From assembly GCA_035627955.1 (NCBI GenBank), contig DASPKU010000006.1:124001-188000 (forward strand): a stretch of 64,000 bases of DNA. The letters are read 5' to 3'. A program made the position numbers and the translations under genes. The notes beneath the pieces are model-generated. The model ran no database searches, had not been told where the DNA came from, and worked only from the letters and a program-made list of their open reading frames with translations. This stretch comes from Phycisphaerales bacterium. Lineage in GTDB: Bacteria > Planctomycetota > Phycisphaerae > Phycisphaerales > UBA1924. Positions 35,480-45,251 of the stretch are shown one piece after another; position 1 is the first letter of the stretch, and each line of letters begins with the position of its first letter.

Positions 35480-36654
35480 GTCCCGCCTCCGGCCACGGGC
35501 TGCACCTTGGCGGCGTCAGTGGTCGGCTCAGCCGCAGGCGCGTCGGCCTGGCGAGCCGCGACCTTCGCGCCCGCGGTCAGCCGCAGCTGACCGTCCACCA
35601 CCACCGTCTCACCGGGCTGTACGCCCGATTCGATGACGGTGGTTCCGTCGGTCGCTCGCCGCACCTTCACCTTCCGCAGCTCGGCCGTGCCGTCCTGCTT
35701 GATGACGAACACCGCCCGCCCGCGCTGTGACGCCTGCACGGCCGTCGAAGGCACCACCACCGCGCCCTTGTCCACGCCCAGGGTGATCACCGCGTTGACG
35801 AACTCTCCGGGCCAGAGCCGCCGATCCGCGTTCTCAAACCGTGCCTTCAGCCGCACCGCGCCCGTCGTCGCGTCCACGCGGTTATCAAGGAAGCTCAGCT
35901 TCCCTTCCACAGGCGTTGGCTCGCCCGCGATGGTGACAACCACCGGCACCGTCCCGGCGCCCATGGCAGCGCGCACACCCGGCAGGTCCTGCTCACGTAC
36001 GGAGAACGCCACGTCAATCGGCGCGAGCTGCGTCAGGTCCACCAGGTCCGTTTCGTTGGCTTTGACAATTGCCCCCGGCTTCACCCTGAACGCCCCCAGC
36101 CGCCCGGGGAAGGGCGCGGCGATCGTGCAGTACGAGAGCTGCAGCTTCGCGGTCTCGAGCGCCGCCTGGTCCTGCAGCACCTGCGCCTCCGCAGATGTGG
36201 CCTTGGCCTCCGCCGCCTCCACCTCGCGGATCGACACGGCCCGTCCGTTCAGTGCCGATCGCAGCTGCTCGGCCGCGCGGCGCTCGTCGGAAGCCAGCGC
36301 CTGGTTCTTCGCGAGCGTCGCCTCGACTTCGCGCACCGCAGCCTGGAAGGGGCGCGGATCGATGCGGGCGATCACATCACCCGCGTTCACGTCCGTTCCT
36401 TCGGCAACCGGCGTCTCCATCAGCTGCCCCGCCACCTGCGGGCGCAGCGTCACCGCCGCGATCGACTCGACATTCCCAACCGACCGCAGCTGGATAGGCA
36501 TGTCCCGCTGCTCCGCCTTGGCCACCACCACGGGCACCGGCGGGGGCGCGGCCGGCGCTTTCGCCTGCTCCTGCTTCTTGCACGCGGCCACGCCTACCAG
36601 CACCGCCACCGCACCGACGATCGCTCGAACTGCCTTTGCTGCGGACAGGCTCAC
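35476..36654 (-). CDS. RND efflux periplasmic adaptor lipoprotein
   Basis: 392-aa membrane-fusion protein of the MdtA/AcrA type. The N-terminus is a lipoprotein signal with the lipobox VAAC (C25), then a Pro/Ala linker. The lipoyl-like half motifs (VTLRPQVAGQL...GDVIARIDP and LSYCTIAAPFPGRLG) flank a helical hairpin rich in E, A and Q (about 107-170), followed by beta-barrel and proximal domains. It pairs with the RND pump by a four-base overlap, and its own start overlaps the TetR stop, so the three form a tight operon tetR-mfp-rnd. Confidence 0.94.
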   Translation of the reverse strand: MSLSAAKAVRAIVGAVAVLVGVAACKKQEQAKAPAAPPPVPVVVAKAEQRDMPIQLRSVGNVESIAAVTLRPQVAGQLMETPVAEGTDVNAGDVIARIDPRPFQAAVREVEATLAKNQALASDERRAAEQLRSALNGRAVSIREVEAAEAKATSAEAQVLQDQAALETAKLQLSYCTIAAPFPGRLGAFRVKPGAIVKANETDLVDLTQLAPIDVAFSVREQDLPGVRAAMGAGTVPVVVTIAGEPTPVEGKLSFLDNRVDATTGAVRLKARFENADRRLWPGEFVNAVITLGVDKGAVVVPSTAVQASQRGRAVFVIKQDGTAELRKVKVRRATDGTTVIESGVQPGETVVVDGQLRLTAGAKVAARQADAPAAEPTTDAAKVQPVAGGGT

Positions 36655-37346
36655 TCAGCACTCTCCTTGCTGCCGTTGCGATGGATTCGAGCCATCCGCC
36701 TTGTGGATTCCTCGGGCGTCAGCAGGCCGTGCAGGGCGACCTCAAGGATGTCCTCCGCCTGCTGCGCGAGCGACTTCTCGTGCCCCGCGAAGTAGTTGGT
36801 GCACATCGTGCCGTACACCGCGCTGCTGAGCACGTCGGTGATGCGCTCCACCGGCAATCGGTCGCGGAGGCGCCCGGCCGCGATCAACCCCCGGTAGAAG
36901 TCGTGCCACCGCCCGATCGCCGCCTCACGGTGCTCGAAGTACGTCGACCTCTTCTTGTCGCGGAACTCGGCCCGTTCCTGCATGATCAGCTCCACGTACT
37001 CGGGGTGCTCGTCGAAGTACGACAGGTACGCACGGATCGCGGCGTACAGCTGGTCGAGCGGGTCGGTCTCCTGCGCCACGGCCGCATCCACCGCCTCACG
37101 CATGCCGGTCAGCACGCGGGTGAGGGCCGCCTGGAACAGGTCCTTCTTCGACGGGAAGTACCGGTACAGCGTCCCCTTGCCGACCCCGAGCTTGTCGGCG
37201 ACAACCTGAAGGTCGGTGCACGAGTAGCCGTTTCGGGCGAACAGGTTGATAGCGACCGGCAGAATCTCGTCGGCACGGCGCTCGGCCAGCCCTTCGATCC
37301 GAGGGCGCCCGCGTTTACGCTTGGGGGGAGTCGGAGCAGTAGACAT
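36651..37346 (-). CDS. TetR family repressor of the RND operon
   Basis: 231-aa regulator. The N-terminal HTH is clear: RRADEILPVAINLFARNGYSCTDLQVVADKLGVGKGTLYRYFPSKKDLF. A basic AT-hook-like KRKRGRPR precedes it. The C-terminal ligand-binding helices are of the AcrR type. It is the first gene of the operon and should repress it until a ligand of the pump binds. A palindrome lies over its promoter (37363-37378). The start codon lies where transcription is expected to begin, so its mRNA may lack a leader. Confidence 0.9.
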   Translation of the reverse strand: MSTAPTPPKRKRGRPRIEGLAERRADEILPVAINLFARNGYSCTDLQVVADKLGVGKGTLYRYFPSKKDLFQAALTRVLTGMREAVDAAVAQETDPLDQLYAAIRAYLSYFDEHPEYVELIMQERAEFRDKKRSTYFEHREAAIGRWHDFYRGLIAAGRLRDRLPVERITDVLSSAVYGTMCTNYFAGHEKSLAQQAEDILEVALHGLLTPEESTRRMARIHRNGSKESAE

Positions 37347-37352
37347 CGGCTG

Positions 37353-37380
37353 ATCATTCCTCGACGGACTCGTCCGTCAA
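37353..37380 (-). promoter_or_regulatory. Promoter and operator of the tetR-mfp-rnd operon
   Basis: On the minus strand TTGACG (37380-37375), a 16-base spacer and AATGAT (37358-37353) form the promoter. A perfect inverted repeat, GACGGAC and GTCCGTC around TC (37363-37378), covers the -35 and part of the spacer, the usual place for TetR-type autorepression. AATGAT ends six bases before ATG 37346. Confidence 0.6.
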
Positions 37381-37423
37381 GTAAATGAACGCCCCCGGCT
37401 GAGAGGTATTGCAGACGGCCCGG

Positions 37424-39289
37424 TCAGCCCGTCCTGATCGCCCGCAAGGCCAGGAACATCGGGATCTCGCGCCTGGCCCGGTTCTCCTCGGCGGCGCGGG
37501 GGCCGGGCTGGCTGGAGCGCACACTGGGCCACTCTTCCATCGCGTCCACCAGCAGGCCGGCCGCGGCCAGCGCGTTGACGTAGGTCTGGATGGGCCGGTG
37601 GAACGTGACGGTGGTCACGGGCTTCTCGCCCTTGGAGACGGCGCCGGGGTTCATCACGATGGGCGAGACGCCTGGCGAGAGGTACCCATCAACCCGCCGG
37701 TATTGCCGGAACTCGCGCCCACGCGTCTTGTGCTTCGTCGGCGCGGGCTCGTCGAAACCCCACGAGGTCTGCCCCGGTGCGCGGAAGGCAGGGTGCAGGA
37801 TGACGGCGACGAAGCGGCCGCCCGAACGGAGCTTGGCGGCGATGCCGGAGAGGACCGGCGCGAGCGGGTCGATGTTCATCAGCGCCATGACGCAGGCGCT
37901 CGCGTCAAAGGGCGCGCCCAGGTCCATCGAGCCGACCGCGCGCGCGTCGCCCACCTGGAACTGTTCCGCTGGGGAGGCGCCCCGCTGCGCGGCCTCTATC
38001 AGGCGCGGGGCCGCATCCACGCCAACTACGTTGGCACCGAGGGACGCGAGCCGGTGAGCGAGGATGCCCTGGCCGCAGGCGACATCGAGCACCCGCTGAC
38101 CACGCGTCAGCGCGAGCAGCCGCGTGACGCCGGGCAGGATGACGAGCTCGTGATGGTCCGAGCGGCGCTCCTCGATCAGGTCGGAGTACCAGTCGGCGAC
38201 GTGGTCCCAGTCGGTCGCGCTGGTGCGCGGTGCCGCGGAGGGCTGGTCGCCCTTTGCGCGAGCGCTGGGTACCTCGGCAGCAGCAGGAGTGTGACTCGCG
38301 CCAGCCGCGTCGATGCGTGCACGTGCTTCGGACGTGGGAGGGAACTCGATCGCCTGCGCGAACGGCTCTTGATCATCATCCGGCTTCGAACGGCCGATCA
38401 GTGAGTGGAACGGCCCCGGTGTGACGCTGCGGTAGCGCACCGTCTGCCCCGTTGCCGGGTGCGTGAAGCCTAGTTCCATTGCGTGCAGGCACACGCGCCC
38501 GATCGGGTCGGTGGCCGCGCCGTAGCGGCGGTCGCCAACGATCGGGTGCTGGATGTCCTTCATGTGCACGCGGATCTGGTTCTTGCGCCCGGTCTCCAGC
38601 CGCACCTGGAGCAGCGACCGCCCCAGCGCCGCCTCGATCACCCGCCAGTGCGTCACCGCCAGCTTCGCGTGATCGCCGTGCCCGTCGCTGTCGCTGACGC
38701 GGAAACCGGGCTGCTTGGCGGCCCGTGTCGCCTCGGTGGGCGTCTTGAACGAGTGCACGATGCCCTTCTCGTCCTCCATGAGGTACGACTGCACCGTGCC
38801 GCTCGCGGGCTGCGCGATCCGCCGCTCGCCCACCACCTTGGTCGAGTCGCTCGCGATCTCGCCCTCAACTACCGCCGAGTAGAGGCGGTGGGGGCGCTTG
38901 GCACGGAACTCCTCCTTGAGGAACTCAAAGGCCCGCTCGCTCTTTGCGAACACCAGCAGCCCCGAGGCCTCCTTGTCGAGGCGATGGATGATCCACACCT
39001 TGGTGCCGCGCCGGCGGTGCTGGTCCTTGATGTAGACCTTCAGCGAGCGGAACACGGACTCCACATCCTCACCGGGCATGCCCGCGGTGAGCAGCCCGCT
39101 GGGCTTATCGATCACGATGAGGTCATCGTCCTCGTGCACGATGTTGATGCCGCCGGGCAGCGAGTCGCGCCGCGCCGCCCCCTTGGGGCTGGCCTTTAGG
39201 GGGCCGCGGGGGCCGCTGCGCTTGGGGGCGCGTCGCCGGTCCTCCCCGCGCCGGGGGGGCGGACGTCGATTGTCGTTGGGGTTGGGCAT
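37424..39289 (-). CDS. RluA-type pseudouridine synthase fused to a SAM methyltransferase
   Basis: 621-aa two-domain protein. A basic tail (residues 1-44) leads into an RluA-family pseudouridine synthase (about 45-300) with the catalytic aspartate D105 in IIHRLDKEASG and RLETGRKNQIRVHM. A Pro/Ala linker (about 301-358) joins it to a class I methyltransferase (about 359-621) with motif I VLDVACGQGI (400-409), the acidic D of VVGVD about 24 residues on, and a VMALMNIDPL motif IV-like segment. The substrate of each half is unknown; rRNA or tRNA is likely for the first. It follows coaB by 15 bases on the same strand. Confidence 0.88.
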   Translation of the reverse strand: MPNPNDNRRPPPRRGEDRRRAPKRSGPRGPLKASPKGAARRDSLPGGINIVHEDDDLIVIDKPSGLLTAGMPGEDVESVFRSLKVYIKDQHRRRGTKVWIIHRLDKEASGLLVFAKSERAFEFLKEEFRAKRPHRLYSAVVEGEIASDSTKVVGERRIAQPASGTVQSYLMEDEKGIVHSFKTPTEATRAAKQPGFRVSDSDGHGDHAKLAVTHWRVIEAALGRSLLQVRLETGRKNQIRVHMKDIQHPIVGDRRYGAATDPIGRVCLHAMELGFTHPATGQTVRYRSVTPGPFHSLIGRSKPDDDQEPFAQAIEFPPTSEARARIDAAGASHTPAAAEVPSARAKGDQPSAAPRTSATDWDHVADWYSDLIEERRSDHHELVILPGVTRLLALTRGQRVLDVACGQGILAHRLASLGANVVGVDAAPRLIEAAQRGASPAEQFQVGDARAVGSMDLGAPFDASACVMALMNIDPLAPVLSGIAAKLRSGGRFVAVILHPAFRAPGQTSWGFDEPAPTKHKTRGREFRQYRRVDGYLSPGVSPIVMNPGAVSKGEKPVTTVTFHRPIQTYVNALAAAGLLVDAMEEWPSVRSSQPGPRAAEENRARREIPMFLALRAIRTG

Positions 39290-39304
39290 GGTTCTCGCCG
39301 GGGT

Positions 39305-39988
39305 TTACCGCAGGGCACGGTACGCCGCGTCGATGTGGTCCAGCAGCCAGGGGGCGAAGTCGGGCTTGGTGAGGGTGCCGGGCGTGCGGACCTCGGAGCC
39401 ATCCTTATTGATGACGATCGCCTCGACAGTGTCGCTGTCCATGGTCTCCAGCGGGTTGCCTACGACCATGTCCACCTTCTTGCGGGTGAGCTTGGCCCGC
39501 GCGGACGCCAGCAGTTCATCCCGCGGCTCGAGCGCGAACCCCACCATGAGCTGCTCGGGCCGGCGGGCCGCGGCGACCTCCGCCAACAGGTCGGGCGTGG
39601 GCTCCAAGGTCAGGCTCAGCTCCTCGTTCTTCCGGCGAAACTTGCCTCCGAAGAACTGCGGGTCCACCTTCGGGCGGTAGTCCGCCACCGCCGCGGCCAT
39701 GACCAGGGCGTCCGCGTGGGGGACGTGCTGCCGCAGCAGTGCCTGGAGGTCGGCACACGTTCGGAACCTGTGGATGCGGACCCGCGAATCTGTTGGGAGT
39801 ACCGCGGCGGGTCCCATCAGCAGGGTCACTTCCCATCCACGCTTCGCTGCCTCCTGGGCCAGCGCGCTGCCCATCCGCCCGGATGAGCGGTTGCCGATGA
39901 AGCGGACAGCGTCGATGGGCTCGTGAGTGGGGCCGGCGGTGATGAGCATCCGGCGTGTGGGGTGTGCGTTGGTAGTTTGGTTGGACAA
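39305..39988 (-). CDS. coaB: Phosphopantothenate-cysteine ligase (CoaB), stand-alone
   Basis: About 227 aa, corresponding to the C-terminal half of bacterial CoaBC. It joins cysteine to phosphopantothenate in CoA synthesis. MLITAGPTHEPIDAVRFIGNRSSGRMG is the nucleotide-binding and dimer signature; AAAVADYRP, the lysine in FRRKNEELSLTLEPTPDLL, and GFALEPRDELLASARAKLTRKKVDMVVGN follow as in CoaB. The CoaC decarboxylase half is absent here and must be elsewhere. The start is uncertain: TTG 39988 has GAGAGG just upstream, while ATG 39949 begins directly at the conserved strand. Confidence 0.88.
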   Translation of the reverse strand: MSNQTTNAHPTRRMLITAGPTHEPIDAVRFIGNRSSGRMGSALAQEAAKRGWEVTLLMGPAAVLPTDSRVRIHRFRTCADLQALLRQHVPHADALVMAAAVADYRPKVDPQFFGGKFRRKNEELSLTLEPTPDLLAEVAAARRPEQLMVGFALEPRDELLASARAKLTRKKVDMVVGNPLETMDSDTVEAIVINKDGSEVRTPGTLTKPDFAPWLLDHIDAAYRALR

Positions 39989-40264
39989 ACAGACCTCTCG
40001 GGAGCGCGTGACTGGTTTCGGCGCACAGGATGCCCGGAACAGGTCATCACGCGGGGTGCGATCAATTGATAGCATGCCCGCTGGAGAGCATAATGGCCGT
40101 TCACCCGGCGCTGAAGCGTCGGGCCGGTCGGGGTTTGGTCGTTCTGGCGCGCCGGTCATCGGCGCGCGCGGTGGGTGTTTCACTCAAGGCGAGATCCGCC
40201 CGGGTTGCGCCGCTTCGTTTAGCGTCTCCGGGCTCGATTCAAGTGGGCGGGACTGAAGGCACTT

Positions 40265-42013
40265 ATGGCGAGACTACGGAAAAAGCTCGGCGAGATCCTG
40301 GTGGGCTGGGGCGCGATCACCAACGACCAGGCGGAGAAGGCCGCGCAGCTGGCCAAGGCCTCGGGCAAGCGCCTCGGTGAGGCGATCGTCGAGGCCGGCT
40401 TTGCCAAGGAAGACCAGGTCGCCAAAGCCCTCGCCACCCAGTTCGGGATGGAGTACGTCGATCTCAACGCCCCGGGCGTGTCGGAGAAGATGCAGCCCAA
40501 GCTCATCCCCGACGACCTGATCAAGAAGTACCTCATCCTCCCCATGACCAAGAGCGGCAACCGCTTGCAGCTCCTGATCCATGACCCCATGGACCTCGAG
40601 CTGTTCGACATGCTGCGCTTCCGCCTCAACGTCGAGCTGGATCTGCGCCTCACCAGCAAGAGCGCGATCAAGAAGTACCTCGACGCCGCGGCTCAGGGCA
40701 CCGCCCGCAAGTTCGAGGCCGGCCAGTCGCTGGTCACCGAGTCGATCGACAAGACCATCGACCGCACCATCGACAAGTCGGTGGACCGCTCGCTGGACAA
40801 GTCGATCGACGTCAGCGAGGAAGAGGCCCCGATCGTCAAGCTGGCCAACCGCATCATCGCCGAGGCGGTGCGCATGCGGGCCAGCGATATTCACATCGAG
40901 CCGATGCACGACCGCGTGCGTCTGCGCTACCGCATCGACGGCGTGTGCATGGAGCGCGACAACCTGCCCAAGCGCATGCAGAACGCCCTGCTCTCGCGCG
41001 TGAAGCTGATGTCAGGCGTGAACATCGCCGAGAAGCGCATCCCGCAGGACGGCCGCATCAAGCTGCAGGTCGACGAGGCCCTCGTTGACTTCCGTGTGTC
41101 GTCCTGCCCCGCCTACCACGGCGAGTCGGTGGTGCTCCGTATTCTGCGCCCCGACAGCGTCCGTATCGGCCTTGCCAATCTTGGCTTCGAGGCCGACAAC
41201 CTCGCGATCTTCAACAAGATCATCCGCCGCCCCAACGGCATCTTCCTCGTGACCGGCCCCACTGGTAGCGGCAAGACCACCACGCTGTACTCGGCGCTGG
41301 ACGTGCTCAACCGCCCCGACAAGAAGATCATCACCGCCGAGGACCCCGTCGAATACAACTTCGAGGGCATCAACCAGTGCCAGGTGCGCGAGCACATCGG
41401 GCTGGGCTTCCCGCAGATTCTGCGGTCGATGCTGCGTCAGGCCCCCAACATCATCCTGGTGGGCGAAATCCGCGATAAGGAAGTGGCCGAGATCGCCATC
41501 CAGGCCGCGCTGACCGGCCACCTGGTGTTCTCGACCCTGCACACCAACGACGCCCCGTCGGCAATCACGCGTCTCATCGACATGGGCGTGAAGCCGTTCC
41601 TCGTGGCGTCGTCAATCCAGGCGGTCATGGCCCAGCGGCTCATCCGCGTGCTGTGCAAGGAGTGCAAGAAAGTCGCCGGGGCCGAGGACCTGGACCCCAA
41701 GCACCTCAAGCTCACCGGCCTCACCCTCGAGGAGGCACTCGGCAAGGCCCACAAGAACGTCGGCTGCGCCAACTGCGTGCAGACCGGCTACCGCGGCCGG
41801 AAGGCCATCTTCGAAATGATGCTGATGAACACCCAGATCCGCGAGCTGGCCTTCAAGCTCGCGCCCATCAGCGAGCTCCGGCGTGCCGCCCTCAACAACG
41901 GCATGCGCCCCCTCGTCGGCGACGGCAAGCTCAAGATCCTCAGCGGCACCACCACCGCCGCCGAAGTCGCCTCCACGACGCAGGTCGACCTCGACAACAT
42001 CCCGGCCCACTGA
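40265..42013 (+). CDS. GspE/PilB-type secretion or pilus assembly ATPase (copy 1)
   Basis: 582-aa hexameric ATPase that powers pilus or pseudopilus extension. An N-terminal MshEN/GspE_N domain (residues about 1-140) has the usual LGEILV...QAEKA...LGEAIVEAGF pattern. Then come Walker A GPTGSGKTT (about 331-339), the Asp box around ITAEDPVEY, Walker B ILVGEIRD (about 396-403), HTND, and a tetracysteine zinc site (CKEC near 463 and CANC near 500). A linker at residues 160-183 repeats a four-residue unit ([S/T]-[I/V/L]-D-[K/R]) six times. GAAGG precedes the ATG. First gene of the secretion/pilus block. Confidence 0.93.
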   Translation: MARLRKKLGEILVGWGAITNDQAEKAAQLAKASGKRLGEAIVEAGFAKEDQVAKALATQFGMEYVDLNAPGVSEKMQPKLIPDDLIKKYLILPMTKSGNRLQLLIHDPMDLELFDMLRFRLNVELDLRLTSKSAIKKYLDAAAQGTARKFEAGQSLVTESIDKTIDRTIDKSVDRSLDKSIDVSEEEAPIVKLANRIIAEAVRMRASDIHIEPMHDRVRLRYRIDGVCMERDNLPKRMQNALLSRVKLMSGVNIAEKRIPQDGRIKLQVDEALVDFRVSSCPAYHGESVVLRILRPDSVRIGLANLGFEADNLAIFNKIIRRPNGIFLVTGPTGSGKTTTLYSALDVLNRPDKKIITAEDPVEYNFEGINQCQVREHIGLGFPQILRSMLRQAPNIILVGEIRDKEVAEIAIQAALTGHLVFSTLHTNDAPSAITRLIDMGVKPFLVASSIQAVMAQRLIRVLCKECKKVAGAEDLDPKHLKLTGLTLEEALGKAHKNVGCANCVQTGYRGRKAIFEMMLMNTQIRELAFKLAPISELRRAALNNGMRPLVGDGKLKILSGTTTAAEVASTTQVDLDNIPAH

Positions 42014-42083
42014 CCGACCACTGATCCTCTTCCAGTCCGCGCAAACCTCTCACCGCCCCGTCTGAAGCACCAGGAACCCGACC

Positions 42084-43205
<1,122 letters not shown>

Positions 43206-43405
43206 CCGGAAACGCGTCAAAATCTAAGTGACATGACATTGTGAGCCAAGGATTCGGCTTGGAACGTTCAAACCGGTCCGGTATTCTGACCGAATGGGCA
43301 TGGACGCGCCGACCAGGTGCCGTTCCCGCGGGAGTTCGCGGACGTGCAGTGGCGGCGGTGGCCCGTGGGGTTCGGGACTGCCGGCGGTAGGAAGTGCACT
43401 GACGT

Positions 43406-45142
43406 ATGGCGATTGACCCCGCAGAACTCAAGGGACGCAAGCTCGGGCGCGTGCTGACCAAGCTCGGCAAGGTGAGCCGCGAGCAGGTCCACGAAGCCCT
43501 CACGATTCAGAAGACCCGGAAGTCGAAGCTGGGGGAACTCCTGGCTGAGCTCGGGTACTGCACCGCGACTGACGTGGCCGAGGGCCTCGCCGGTCAGGCG
43601 GGCATGAACTACATGAACCTCAAGGGGTACGACATCCCCGACGTCGCACGGGACGCGATTCCGGCGGAGAACGTCCGGATGTACGAGGTTGTCCCAGTCG
43701 AGTACAACCCAACGGCCAAGCGCCTCAAGATCGCGATGAAGAGCCCGGACAACTTCCGGGCCGTCGACGACCTGAAGATGCTGCTGTCGGCCAACGTTGA
43801 TGCGGTGGTCGCCGACCCTGTGCTGATCGACGCCCTGATTAAGAAGCATTACTCGAAGACCGAGTCGATCACCGACGTCGTCAGCAACATTAAGCTGGAC
43901 GACAAGCTCAAGGGCTTGGACGTCAAGGGCGACCAGTCCATCGACCTCGACGCCCTCGCCGGGGCCGCGAACGACAACCAGGTGGTCAAGCTGATCAACC
44001 TGGTGCTCCTCCAGGCGATCAAGGACCGCGCGTCGGACATCCACTTCGAGCCCTTCGAGAACGAGTTCAAGATGCGGTACCGCATCGACGGCGTTCTCTA
44101 CGAGATGGTGCCCCCGCCCAAGCAGCTGGGCCCGGCGATCACCAGCCGCGTGAAGGTCATGGCCAACCTCGACATCGCCGAGCGGCGCCTGCCGCAGGAC
44201 GGACGTATCGAGCTGACCGTGGGCGGCAAGCAGGTGGACCTGCGTATCGCCATCCTGCCGACGATCTACGGCGAGTCGTGCGTGATGCGCGTGCTCGACC
44301 GCAGCAACGTCGAGCTCGCGCTGGACCGCATCGGCCTGCGGCAGGACGACTTCGACACCTTCGACCGCCTGATCCACAAGCCCAACGGCATCGTGTGCGT
44401 CACCGGCCCCACCGGCTCGGGCAAGACCACCACTCTGTACTCGGCCCTGGCCCGCCTCAACGACATTGAGACCAAGATCCTCACGGTCGAGGACCCCGTC
44501 GAGTACGACATCGACGGCCTGCTCCAGTGCCAGGTGAACGAAGAAGCGGGCCTGACCTTCGCCAAGGCGCTCCGCAGCTTCCTTCGTCAGGACCCCGACA
44601 TCATCCTGGTGGGTGAAATCCGCGACCTGGAGACGGCGCAGATCGCCGTGCAGGCGTCGCTGACGGGCCACCTGGTGCTCAGCACCCTGCACACCAACGA
44701 CGCCCCGAGCTCGATCATCCGCCTGGTGGACCTGGGGATGGAGCCGTTCCTCCTCACCGCCACCATCGAGGGCATCGTTGCTCAGCGCCTCGTGCGCACG
44801 GTGTGCAAGCACTGCAAGGAGCAGTACGAGCCCAAGGAGGAGGAGCTCATGGAGCTCAACCTCCTGCCCGAGAACGTGCGCGGCAAGAAGTTCTTCCGCG
44901 GGCGCGGGTGCGACAACTGCAACAAGTCCGGCTACCGCGGGCGCATGGCGATCTTCGAGATCATGACCATGGACGACGAGATGCGCGAGCTCGTCATGCA
45001 GCAGGCCAACACCACCGCCCTGCGGGCACACGCCCGCCGGCGCGGCATGCGCTCGCTCCGCGAGTCGGGGCTCATGGGCATCTACGAAGGGCAGACCACG
45101 ATCGACGAGGTCGTGCGCGAGACGATCGCCGAGGACGAGTGA
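43406..45142 (+). CDS. GspE/PilB-type secretion or pilus assembly ATPase (copy 2)
   Basis: 578-aa paralogue of the protein at 40265-42013. The N-terminal domain has LGRVLTKLGKVSREQVHEAL...LGELLAELGYC. Walker A is near residues 333-342, followed by LTVEDPVEYDIDGLLQCQVNEEAGLTF, Walker B VGEIRD, STLHTND and a zinc site CKHC...CDNC. The tetrad repeat of copy 1 is replaced by an Asp/Lys/Leu-rich linker (about 155-185). It is separated from pilT by 200 bases, in which no gene is seen. Having two assembly ATPases suggests two related fibres or two stages of assembly. Confidence 0.93.
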   Translation: MAIDPAELKGRKLGRVLTKLGKVSREQVHEALTIQKTRKSKLGELLAELGYCTATDVAEGLAGQAGMNYMNLKGYDIPDVARDAIPAENVRMYEVVPVEYNPTAKRLKIAMKSPDNFRAVDDLKMLLSANVDAVVADPVLIDALIKKHYSKTESITDVVSNIKLDDKLKGLDVKGDQSIDLDALAGAANDNQVVKLINLVLLQAIKDRASDIHFEPFENEFKMRYRIDGVLYEMVPPPKQLGPAITSRVKVMANLDIAERRLPQDGRIELTVGGKQVDLRIAILPTIYGESCVMRVLDRSNVELALDRIGLRQDDFDTFDRLIHKPNGIVCVTGPTGSGKTTTLYSALARLNDIETKILTVEDPVEYDIDGLLQCQVNEEAGLTFAKALRSFLRQDPDIILVGEIRDLETAQIAVQASLTGHLVLSTLHTNDAPSSIIRLVDLGMEPFLLTATIEGIVAQRLVRTVCKHCKEQYEPKEEELMELNLLPENVRGKKFFRGRGCDNCNKSGYRGRMAIFEIMTMDDEMRELVMQQANTTALRAHARRRGMRSLRESGLMGIYEGQTTIDEVVRETIAEDE

Positions 45143-45251
45143 TCAGGGAAAGACCAGGAGCAGTGGGGGCCGCGGCAGCGCGGCCGGGAACGACAACCTG
45201 AGCCTTCACACCCCAGCGGGGCGGGGCTCGTAGCTGAGAAGGGCTGGATTC

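Noticed and set aside
43268-45031. 587-codon minus-strand frame under the second GspE gene
   Set aside because: Shadow of a well-recognised ATPase gene; no family resemblance. The same judgement was applied to 11475-13307 and 14159-16207.
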